A stretch of DNA of 6,848 bases from Aquitalea sp. (GTDB lineage Bacteria; Pseudomonadota; Gammaproteobacteria; Burkholderiales; Chromobacteriaceae), in the NCBI GenBank assembly GCA_019232735.1, contig JAFANL010000244.1, positions 1 to 6,848 on the forward strand, written 5' to 3'. Below, piece after piece: positions 1 through 6,350 of this stretch. Position 1 is the first letter of the stretch, and every line of letters begins with the position of its first letter. Made by a program: the position numbers and the translations under genes. Under the pieces are notes generated by a model. The model ran no database searches. It saw nothing but the letters and a program-made list of their open reading frames with translations, and was not told where the DNA came from.

Positions 1-96
1 CATCGCCCGGCATGAACCGCAGCCGGATATTCCCCAGTCCAGCATCGCCGCCCTGCATAAGCCAGCCGGTGGATTGCCAGATACGTCCCACACATA
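1..96 (+). other. Window-edge segment, possible 3' end of a plus-strand gene
   Basis: One plus-strand frame is open from base 2 to a TAA at 94-96 and would encode a 31-residue tail ending in ...GLPDTSHT. I recognise no family in it, and a second plus-strand frame is also open across most of the segment, so the coding claim is weak. If real, it would be the C-terminus of a gene convergent with the aroE/aroQ debris. The hairpin that follows at 103-123 has no T-run in the plus direction, so it would be a poor plus-strand terminator. Confidence 0.2.
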
Positions 97-123
97 AAAA
101 AACGGAGGAGCCAGGCTCCTCCG
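96..123 (-). terminator. Intrinsic terminator after the aroQ remnant
   Basis: A perfect 10-bp inverted repeat (CGGAGGAGCC / GGCTCCTCCG) with a single-base centre lies at 103-123. On the minus strand it is followed directly by seven T residues (the A-run at 96-102). This is a textbook rho-independent terminator for leftward transcription. It starts 45 bases after the aroQ stop codon, so it is probably the original terminator of the quinate/shikimate operon, left intact after the genes decayed. A one-base loop is too tight, so the real loop will open a few pairs. Confidence 0.85.
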
Positions 124-167
124 CACAGTACTGACTGAGTCAGTTTCGGATTGCTACAGAGAAAAAC

Positions 168-553
168 TTACTGCGCGGTGGCCGCCACAGCGGCGCACAG
201 GCCCAGCAGGTAGCTTTCGGTGCCGAAGCCGCAGATCTGGCCCTTGGCAATTTCGGCAAACACCGACTGGTGGTGGAAGGGTTCGCGGGCGTGGATGTTG
301 GACATGTGGATTTCCACGATGGGAACGGGGAGGATGGCCAGGGCATCGCGAATGCCGTAGCTGTAATGTGTCCAGGCCCCGGCATTGATCAGCACCGCAT
401 CCACCCCGTCGGCATAGGCCTGGTGGATGCGCTCGCACATCTCGCCTTCGTGATTGGTCTGGAAGCTTTCGACTTCCACGTCCAGTTCGCGGCCCAGTGC
501 CTGCAGGCGCGCGTCGATCTCGGCCAGCGAGACCGTGCCGTATCCGGGCTGAC
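168..553 (-). pseudogene. aroQ: Type II 3-dehydroquinate dehydratase, 5'-truncated remnant
   Basis: The minus frame ending in TAA at 168-170 encodes most of a type II 3-dehydroquinate dehydratase, which interconverts 3-dehydroquinate and 3-dehydroshikimate in aromatic synthesis or quinate use. Family motifs are clear: a YGT lid segment near 540, then FQTNHEGE, INAGAWTHYS, the catalytic-region EIHMSNIHAREPF, and a normal C-terminus around GFGTESYLLGL. What is missing is the first ~20 residues, including the usual NGPNLNxLG strand that opens every member of the family. Upstream of the YGT segment the frame soon meets a TGA inside aroE-like sequence. There is no ATG, and the first usable GTG (477-479) would give only 103 residues. 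The family is normally ~145-150 residues. Loss of the N-terminal core strand and of the start makes a working enzyme very unlikely. The close match elsewhere suggests recent decay. Confidence 0.85.
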
Positions 554-733
554 GCGGTCCATATCAAACGGTAGCGGGTCGTCGTCCTTCATGCCCAGCG
601 GGGTGGCATTGACGATCAGCTCGAAGCCGGCCGGGTCGTTGCTGGCCACGATGATAATCAGCTGCGGACAGTGCTGGTGCAGGCGGCCTGCCAACGCTTC
701 GGACGAGGCGGTATTGCTGTCGAACAGCGCGGC
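542..733 (-). pseudogene. aroE: Shikimate/quinate dehydrogenase, internal fragment
   Basis: About 63 codons on the minus strand read as the middle of a shikimate (or quinate) dehydrogenase. They give LFDSNTASSEALAGRL from the NADP-binding half, then a segment with NDPAGFELIVNATPLGMK and DPLPFDMDRVSPDT. The NATPLGMK motif is diagnostic of the AroE family. Both ends are lost: the substrate-binding N-terminal half and the GAGG-type dinucleotide loop are absent upstream of ~733, and the C-terminal ~60-70 residues are absent after SPDT. The frame runs on out of register into the aroQ sequence until ~389. An aroE-like gene directly before aroQ is the usual order in quinate/shikimate utilisation operons, so this was probably one such operon. 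Quinate and shikimate dehydrogenases cannot be told apart from this fragment. Confidence 0.8.
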
Positions 734-944
734 GGCAGGCCAGAGCAATCCGTCCCATAACATGTTTGCATGATGGGCTGTTTGGCAGAGGCATCCAACA
801 GCAAAAATGCTCTAGCTGATATAGCAGGATTGATGGTTCTGAGGGACAAGGCCGCAAAAATGGCATAACAAGCCAGCGGTATGAGGGACAGAGGAGATCT
901 GGCTGCTTGAGGCCATCGCCCAGCCACGATGAAAAACAACTTGC
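734..944. other. Gene-free spacer between the CHAT gene and the aroE remnant
   Basis: I find no convincing coding sequence on either strand. The short open frames have no family resemblance and start at TTG or not at all. The segment holds a small imperfect inverted repeat at 754-777 (CCCAT/ATGGG and CATG/CATG arms around TTTG) next to the broken end of the aroE fragment. It also holds a 9-bp direct repeat (GCAAAAATG at 801-809 and 854-862) and a weak terminator-like hairpin at 856-875. No terminal inverted repeat or transposase fragment is recognisable. Confidence 0.5.
856..875 (-). terminator. Weak terminator-like hairpin downstream of the CHAT gene
   Basis: On the minus strand a 4-bp stem (TGGC / GCCA) with a 7-base loop is followed by five T residues. 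It lies ~70 bases after the CHAT stop codon, the right side for ending the three-gene operon. The stem is short for an intrinsic terminator and I see no better candidate in this gap, so termination may instead be Rho-dependent, or may read through to the strong terminator at 96-123. Confidence 0.25.
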
Positions 945-3900
945 TTATCGCCCGCCATCTCCCACCAGAGCATAAGCAGCCCAGAAAGTGGGGTGGGCAT
1001 AACGGCCTTGCTGTATCAGCTTCAACTGCGCCTGGCGCAGTGATTCGCTGCGGCTACTACTGCCTGAGCTGGCCGTGCGGAATACCTGGCTGACCAGTTC
1101 CCTGGCCGAGTCCGATTCTACCGACCAGTACGTCAGCAGCAATGAGCGTGTTCCTGCATAGAAAAAACCACGCCCCAGGCCGGAAATGGCTTCGCGGCTT
1201 TTGCCATCGGCAGCTGCCGTATTACAGGCCGACAATACCACCCAGTCGGCATTCAGCTTCAGTTGCATCACGTCCTGCAAGGTCAGCAGTGGGGATTCTC
1301 CCGGCACATCAGTGGCCGCCATGGCCAGGGCTGGCTGGTTCAGCCCTGGCAGATCACCAGCCACCAGGCCATGGGTGGAAAAATCGATCACGGCGCGATC
1401 ATCCAGCCGCATGCTCATCACCTGCTTGCGCGTTGCAGCCTCTCCCAGAAAGACATCCTGTTGCATGTCGGCCTTGAGGGCGCTGGCAATGGCGGCAATC
1501 TCCTCACGGGTTTCCGGCAAGGGGGGAACCTGGCCGTAGCTATTGAGCAAAGCCCCCGCCAGCTGGGCATCCATATTGCGCGGCAGACTCAGTGTGCGTA
1601 GCTGGGCCGGTGTGACCTGGCTGCGGTGCAAATCGAATAGCGGATCACCAAACGCCAGCAAGGCCTTGCGCTGCTCATGCCGGGCCGGAGGAAGCTGACG
1701 CAGGGCCTGCAGCGACGAGACCGAAGGAATATGGCTGACTGCCACCTCCCGGATCAGCCAGGGTAGCGTGGTCATATCGTCGACTTGTGCGGGCTGCGCG
1801 GTCAGCAGCAACGACATCGGCAAGCGGCCCAATGCCCCGTTCACACTGAATATCAGCGCATTCTGCCCTTGCCACGCGGAATGGACCGGGGCCAACAACT
1901 GCTGGTACAGCGCCAGGGCATCTGCATGGTCGAAATGCTGCAAGTGGCCATGATTCTGCTCAGGATCTAGTGTGGCTCGCAGTGCATCTACACGTTGTTC
2001 CAGCGCCTGCTCGGGCATGGTCTGGACATGAAAAGCGGTACGTCCATCGGCAGCAATTGCCCAGACATAGAGCTTGTCTTGCAAGGCCAGGGCGCTGATC
2101 AGGGCCTCTCCGGCCTGCAGCATGGCCTGCACGTCTTTGACTCCCGGAGGCTGGGGGTGAGTCAGCTGCTCGAAGCGGGCAAATTGCCGGTGCAGTGTGG
2201 ACTGGCTTTGTGCCAGCTGTTTTTGTGTCTGGGTAATTTGCTGACGTAACTCGTCAATCCGCGCGGCGTTTTGCTCTGCCGCAGTTTTTTGCAGCTGGGT
2301 ATCCAGCAAACCATACAAGGCTTGCAAACTGTACTGCGCATCCTGCTCGGCACGGACCAGCTCACCCAAACCGTTTTGCCCTGCCACGGCACGGGCTGCA
2401 CTGTCACTGACCGACTGCTGCACAGTGGAGTTGCGCAGCAAGTCACCAATGCGAAACGAGGTGTCAAAAGCAGCAGCCTGGCTGGTACTGCTTTGCTGCC
2501 CGGCCAGCATGTCCAGATAGGCAGACAGGATGAAGCGCCGATACAAAGGATTGAGGCCGCTTTCCATCTCGGCCATGGTGACACCCTGCGGCATCAGAAA
2601 GCCTTCCAGCGCCTGCTGGAACAGCGGAGCAGCCTGCTGTGCCTGATGTTGTTGCCACAAGGCAGCGGCCAGCATGCCGGCGGCACGTCGGGTATAGAAA
2701 TGGTCGGGACCGAAATTGCGGTTGGTGCTGGCCAGATTACGCCGCGCCAGCTGTTCGGCCTTGGTGGCAGCCCCGCTTTGCAAGGCCAGCAGGGAACGCA
2801 GCAAGCCTCCCGGCAGTTTTTTGCTGAGTGCGGGGTCATTGACGACGCTGCGATCCATGCTATCCAGCAAGGCAGCGGCCTCGTCCCAACGTTCCAGTCC
2901 CAACAGGACGTTGACCTGGCGGTTCTGGGTAAAAATGGTCTGGCTATTGATCACCGAAAGATCCTGCATCCCGTTCTGCATGGCATGCAACCGTTCCAAG
3001 GCCGCCTGGAAATGCCCGGTGTATTTCAGATAGTCAACTTCCAGTCGTGCCAGGGTAAAGCTGGACTGATTGATGGGATGAGCATGCAAAAAGCTATTCA
3101 ATCGCCACAGGTCTTGCAGAGCACTGTCGGCATTATCCAGCGCCAATTCCAGCCGCACCTTGTCTTGCAGGTAGTTTGCATATGTCTGGTAGGCAATGCG
3201 CTGCCACCAGGTGTTTTCCTGCGCCTCTGCCTCGGCCAGCAAGGCTGCAGCCGGAGTCGGACTATCTGTCAGCAATTCGGTTGCTTCGCGGTACTTGCCT
3301 TGCTGGTTCAACCAGCGAGCCCTGAGCATGAGCTGTTCCAGCTGGATGCGGTGCAGATAGAGCGGGGGGACGGGATTATGTGGCCGATATACGCGCTTTT
3401 CTTCCCGATTGATGGCCTGCTGACCCAGATCAATCAGGCGGGCGCTTTCCTTGAAATTGTCTTCATCCAGAAAAATGGAGCTCAACTCATGGTAAAGATA
3501 ATATTTGTCGACACCACGCCCCGCCAGCGCCTGACACTCCTCCACTGCTTGCTGACGCTGGCCATAGCTCAGCATCCAGAAGCAATGTTGTGTCTGCGCC
3601 TCGATACTGTTTGGCAAGGTGCTCAGCCAGCCATCAAGCACTTTCAGTTGCAGCTCATGGTCACCCAGCCGTCTGGCCAGGCCCAGTTTTTCCGCATAAA
3701 ACCGCTCACTGTCCGCAGGCTTTGCTCCCTCTGGTAAAGAGGCATCCAGTGCAGCCTTGGTCCTGGCCATTTCCTCAGGAGAGGGCTGCCAACCCAGCCC
3801 TGCCGTGCCGGCACTGGAAGCACCATCGGCAGGCAGCATCCGCGGGGTCAGGACATCAGCTTCCGGTAACTGGGAATTGGCTGCCCACGCCGGCATGGCC

Positions 3901-3962
3901 AGCATGGATGCAGCCAGTACCGCCACCATGGAGCTGGCTGCCGCCTGGTACCAAGGCCTCAT
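945..3962 (-). CDS. Exported TPR-CHAT domain protein (caspase-like protease)
   Basis: A 1005-residue protein. Residues 1-27 form a Sec signal peptide (charged start, hydrophobic stretch, AWA cleavage site), so the mature protein is predicted to be periplasmic. Residues ~60-460 are helical, TPR-like repeats (for example around GKYREATELL, GHFQAALERL, and QAQQAAPLFQQALEGF near 440). A Gln-rich coiled-coil linker follows at ~555-600. The CHAT domain (Caspase HetF Associated with TPRs) spans ~610-1000, with FGDPLF near 770, LPETREEI, STHGL with catalytic His864 and LSACNTA with catalytic Cys913. The 49-residue His-Cys spacing and the closing FWAAYALVGD are normal for the family. The ATG at 3960-3962 follows the caspase stop by one base, and AGGAA within the end of that gene can serve as ribosome binding site. 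This implies co-expression. The TPRs probably bind a partner or trigger; CHAT relatives cleave proteins or act as scaffolds. The substrate is unknown. Domain identity is firm, while periplasmic protease function is inferred. Confidence 0.93.
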   Translation of the reverse strand: MRPWYQAAASSMVAVLAASMLAMPAWAANSQLPEADVLTPRMLPADGASSAGTAGLGWQPSPEEMARTKAALDASLPEGAKPADSERFYAEKLGLARRLGDHELQLKVLDGWLSTLPNSIEAQTQHCFWMLSYGQRQQAVEECQALAGRGVDKYYLYHELSSIFLDEDNFKESARLIDLGQQAINREEKRVYRPHNPVPPLYLHRIQLEQLMLRARWLNQQGKYREATELLTDSPTPAAALLAEAEAQENTWWQRIAYQTYANYLQDKVRLELALDNADSALQDLWRLNSFLHAHPINQSSFTLARLEVDYLKYTGHFQAALERLHAMQNGMQDLSVINSQTIFTQNRQVNVLLGLERWDEAAALLDSMDRSVVNDPALSKKLPGGLLRSLLALQSGAATKAEQLARRNLASTNRNFGPDHFYTRRAAGMLAAALWQQHQAQQAAPLFQQALEGFLMPQGVTMAEMESGLNPLYRRFILSAYLDMLAGQQSSTSQAAAFDTSFRIGDLLRNSTVQQSVSDSAARAVAGQNGLGELVRAEQDAQYSLQALYGLLDTQLQKTAAEQNAARIDELRQQITQTQKQLAQSQSTLHRQFARFEQLTHPQPPGVKDVQAMLQAGEALISALALQDKLYVWAIAADGRTAFHVQTMPEQALEQRVDALRATLDPEQNHGHLQHFDHADALALYQQLLAPVHSAWQGQNALIFSVNGALGRLPMSLLLTAQPAQVDDMTTLPWLIREVAVSHIPSVSSLQALRQLPPARHEQRKALLAFGDPLFDLHRSQVTPAQLRTLSLPRNMDAQLAGALLNSYGQVPPLPETREEIAAIASALKADMQQDVFLGEAATRKQVMSMRLDDRAVIDFSTHGLVAGDLPGLNQPALAMAATDVPGESPLLTLQDVMQLKLNADWVVLSACNTAAADGKSREAISGLGRGFFYAGTRSLLLTYWSVESDSARELVSQVFRTASSGSSSRSESLRQAQLKLIQQGRYAHPTFWAAYALVGDGGR

Positions 3963-3963
3963 G

Positions 3964-5583
3964 TCAGCGTGTTTCCTGCACGCTTAACAAGGTCGAAGCA
4001 AAGGAATCCGCACAATGGCGTGCCACCATCAGGTTACGCAAGTGCCCGGAATCGCCACTGCACTCCTGTGCACCAATATTGGCAGACGTGGATAGCACTT
4101 GTTGCAACAAAGAACGTCCCTGTGGGTCCAGCAGCGTCTGCATGAATGGACCCGCCGGCACGGCCTTCAACCGAGACAGATCACGTGGTGAATCGGCCAC
4201 CATCACCAGCAGCGTATCCTTTCCTGCTGGGCCGGCGGTATCAATTTGCCAGGCTTGATGGGGAAGTTGCAGCGTCTGGCCTGCTTTGACCATATTGTTG
4301 TCATCCAGCTTGTTGGGATAAAGCAGATACAGACTCTTGCCATCGGAACCGGCCAGGGCGATATACAGATAGCCATCCTGCCGCGAAGTGACCGTCAGGC
4401 CCAATTTATCCTTGCCGATCCTGAGTTTGCTGCTGGCCAGACTGGCCAGTACCTCGCGGGAACCGTCGCGTTGGGCGTGCACCAGCTCCAGAATGCGGGC
4501 GGGACTGGCAGCCACGGCATGTTCCAGCGGCATCGGTTTGTTATCGACAGGCTTGAGTGACGGCGGGTTCTGACTGATAACAGGCGGTTTGATTGCGCTC
4601 ACCGCCGCCTGACTTGCTGCGGCATCGACGGGCGCCACCACTGGCGTGACAAAGGCCGATTTGATCCAGGCCGGCACGAAGCTCCGGTTACCGCCGATGC
4701 TCATGTGCTGGCCGCTGATATTCTGTTTGCCGGCCAAGCGTTGATCGAGCTTGTCCTGGGCACAGCGGGTAATGTCCTCCACGGTCACCGAGCCACTGCC
4801 ACTATTGTCCCTGGCCTCCCCCAGCAGACAGTCACGCCAGGCCACGGTGGCCATGCCGCCATGATTGCCATCATCAAACGACACTTCGTCCGGTCGGCTG
4901 GCGGCAATGTGAACGACATTCTGCGGCAGACCGCCCTCCTGTTTGAATGCCGTATCGAATGAGCGGGTTTTGAAGTTGCTGGGTTGCACACAACTGGCGG
5001 AAGCCGGCACGGTGGCAAACTTGGGCGTCAGCCATTCACCATTCAGTGACACGGCCCGGGTTTTCAACGGCATGGCAGCAATACCGCCAGAGAAGCAGGC
5101 ATCGTAGAACACCAGCAGCTTGTCGGTCTTTTTCGCCAGCGGAGACAGCAGCTGACTGATTTCCTTATTGCTCAGCACCTCGCCATCACTGGCCAGCAAG
5201 CCCTCGGTACAGCTGCCTTCGACACTACCTGGCTCATGCCAGCGTGTGCCATGGCCAGAGTAATAGACAAACACCCGGTCACCCGGCAGCAAGCGCTGGT
5301 TGAGGCGGGCAATCTCCGCCTTGATGTTGCTGGCAGAGGCCTGATCATCCCGCAGATAGCTGATGTTCTGTTCCGGAATGCTCATGCTCTGCGCCATCTG
5401 GCTGGCGCTGACCATATCGTATTGCACGCCCTTCAAGGCAGGGATATGGCTGTCGCTATAGTGGCCGATGCCAATCACCAGCGCATAGCGGTTGTTTTGT
5501 GCCGGAGGTGCAACAGGCGTGGTCTCGGCCAAACTCAGGCCGGCAAGCGTGCACATGGCGAGAGCAAGAGCTTGTTGTTTCAT
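3964..5583 (-). CDS. Exported caspase-family (C14) protease with DUF4384-like domain
   Basis: A 539-residue protein from ATG 5581-5583. This start puts a signal peptide at the very N-terminus (MKQQALALAMCTLAGLSLA, cleaved after A19) and has GAAGG upstream. A TTG at 5599-5601 would add six residues and overlap the previous stop by 4 bp, but lacks a ribosome binding site. Residues ~32-300 are a caspase/metacaspase p20-like domain: YALVIGIGHY, LKGVQYD, VFVYYSGHGT with His111, and FYDACFSGG with Cys163. Asp161 before the catalytic Cys is typical of metacaspase/orthocaspase enzymes and suggests cleavage after Arg or Lys. A Pro/Ala-rich linker (~313-360) leads to a DUF4384-like beta domain (~375-470: LTVTSRQDGYLYIAL, LYLLYPNKLDDNN). 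The tail (~495-539) contains two cysteines. Several other cysteines (125, 198, 252, 274) could form disulfides in the periplasm. It lies between the OmpA-like and CHAT genes in one operon. Protease identity is firm; target and trigger are unknown. Confidence 0.93.
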   Translation of the reverse strand: MKQQALALAMCTLAGLSLAETTPVAPPAQNNRYALVIGIGHYSDSHIPALKGVQYDMVSASQMAQSMSIPEQNISYLRDDQASASNIKAEIARLNQRLLPGDRVFVYYSGHGTRWHEPGSVEGSCTEGLLASDGEVLSNKEISQLLSPLAKKTDKLLVFYDACFSGGIAAMPLKTRAVSLNGEWLTPKFATVPASASCVQPSNFKTRSFDTAFKQEGGLPQNVVHIAASRPDEVSFDDGNHGGMATVAWRDCLLGEARDNSGSGSVTVEDITRCAQDKLDQRLAGKQNISGQHMSIGGNRSFVPAWIKSAFVTPVVAPVDAAASQAAVSAIKPPVISQNPPSLKPVDNKPMPLEHAVAASPARILELVHAQRDGSREVLASLASSKLRIGKDKLGLTVTSRQDGYLYIALAGSDGKSLYLLYPNKLDDNNMVKAGQTLQLPHQAWQIDTAGPAGKDTLLVMVADSPRDLSRLKAVPAGPFMQTLLDPQGRSLLQQVLSTSANIGAQECSGDSGHLRNLMVARHCADSFASTLLSVQETR

Positions 5584-5597
5584 GGGGTGAAGGACCT

Positions 5598-6134
5598 TCA
5601 ATTGGGTATATCCAGATTGACGATGCGGACTCGTCGATTGGCTGCTGCAAACGGGTCGACCGGGTTGGCAGGCTCACTTGCCCCTTTGCCAGCAGACCGC
5701 AAGCGCTCCGCCGCCACCCCCAATGCAACCAGCGTCTTCTTCACTTCACTGGCGCGTCGCTCCGACAATTGCTGATTGAATGCCGCGCCACCCTTGGCGT
5801 CGGTATGGCCTTCGACCAGAAAGCTGCTGTGTTCAAGCTCGGGGGATTTCAACGCGCTGGCCAGATGTTCCAGCGCAAGCTGGCTGCCATGATTGATATG
5901 TGAGGAGTTGAAATCGAACTGGATCGCCAAGGAGACACTGGGTGGAGCATCCTGATTGACCTCTGCCGTTGGATTGACGGGTGCTGGCTTGGCAAGCAGA
6001 TTGCGCAGGCTGCGTGTTTTTAGCGGCAGCAGTGCATCAATCAGGCTGCGCGTATCCGGGGCGTCATCAGCAAGAACCGTGCGGCTTGCACCTGCCAGCA
6101 AGGCGAGGGCCAACAAGATGTGTGCAGTTTTCAT
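5598..6134 (-). CDS. Small secreted OmpA-family peptidoglycan-binding protein
   Basis: A 178-residue protein. Residues 1-22 are a Sec signal peptide ending VLA before DDAP. There is no lipobox Cys, no beta-barrel and no membrane helix after cleavage, so it should be a soluble periplasmic protein held to the cell wall. Residues ~66-175 are an OmpA-like C-terminal domain: IQFDFNSSHI, VEGHTD, NQQLSERRASEVKKTL, SAGKGASEP, and NRRVRI at the end. Asp112 and Arg127 keep the 15-residue spacing of the two diaminopimelate-binding residues of E. coli OmpA (D241/R256). The 25-50 segment carries TRSLIDALLPLK and TRSLRNLLAK, a repeated TRSL motif; I recall TRGIR-like motifs here in relatives found beside caspase genes, unverified. 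It is the first gene of the operon. It uses ATG 6132-6134 with only a weak TTGAAG upstream. It is probably the anchor or sensor for the two protease-like proteins that follow, which is inference from context. Confidence 0.92.
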   Translation of the reverse strand: MKTAHILLALALLAGASRTVLADDAPDTRSLIDALLPLKTRSLRNLLAKPAPVNPTAEVNQDAPPSVSLAIQFDFNSSHINHGSQLALEHLASALKSPELEHSSFLVEGHTDAKGGAAFNQQLSERRASEVKKTLVALGVAAERLRSAGKGASEPANPVDPFAAANRRVRIVNLDIPN

Positions 6135-6164
6135 TCAAATGCTTCAATTGAAAATCATCGCCAG

Positions 6165-6193
6165 ATTGTAGGATTTGGCAACATTAAATTCAA
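6165..6193 (-). promoter_or_regulatory. Sigma70-type promoter of the ompA-like/caspase/CHAT operon
   Basis: Read on the minus strand, a -35 box TTGAAT (6193-6188) and a -10 box TACAAT (6170-6165) are separated by exactly 17 bases. Each differs modestly from TTGACA/TATAAT. Transcription should begin near 6158, giving a short leader of ~24 bases that includes a 10-bp palindrome TTCAATTGAA (6143-6152) before the ATG at 6134. Just upstream of the -35 box is a small AATC/GATT dyad (6192-6204) that might bind a regulator, but it is too short to call an operator. The promoter sits between the DinB terminator and the first gene of the operon, as expected. Confidence 0.65.
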
Positions 6194-6250
6194 TCGGCAT
6201 GATTAGCTTTGTTGCGATTGGCGGTGAACTGGCGAGCGCTGCAACAAACA

Positions 6251-6290
6251 AAAACCAGCGCCCCTTCCCACAAAGGGGAGCGCTGGTTTT
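6251..6290 (-). terminator. Strong hairpin terminator after the DinB gene
   Basis: An inverted repeat pairs AAAACCAGCG (6251-6260) with CGCTGGTTTT (6281-6290). The stem extends inward through CCCCTT (6261-6266) and AAGGGG (6273-6278) with a two-base AG bulge. On the minus strand the stem is followed by a T-rich tract, giving a good rho-independent terminator 60 bases beyond the DinB stop. The plus-strand side also ends in TTTT, so it may work in both directions. It insulates the DinB gene from the operon promoter at 6193-6165. Confidence 0.8.
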
Positions 6291-6350
6291 GGCATTGCTC
6301 CATCCACGGTTGAGCCCCAAAGCAGCCTGCACATGGCTGCCATCCGAGGC

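Noticed and set aside
540..560. Programmed frameshift between aroE and aroQ frames
   Set aside because: No slippery heptamer is seen, and both genes lack essential parts on either side of the junction, so deletion explains it better.
389..763. 124-codon minus-strand frame as an intact aroE-type gene
   Set aside because: Only ~63 residues in the middle match the family; the first ~10 residues are unrelated and the last ~50 are aroQ DNA read out of frame.
801..862. 9-bp direct repeat GCAAAAATG
   Set aside because: Short, A-rich and only two copies; likely chance rather than a target-site duplication or attachment site.
658..939. 93-codon minus-strand frame with a hydrophobic stretch
   Set aside because: It starts at TTG with no ribosome binding site, overlaps the aroE remnant in another frame, and has no family resemblance.
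2271..3737. 488-codon open frame on the plus strand inside the CHAT gene
   Set aside because: It lies wholly antisense to the strongly supported TPR-CHAT protein, resembles no family, and its length is explained by codon bias of the real gene.
3590..4258. 222-codon plus-strand frame across the CHAT/caspase junction
   Set aside because: It is antisense to two well-supported genes, with low-complexity Pro/Trp/Ala composition and no motif.
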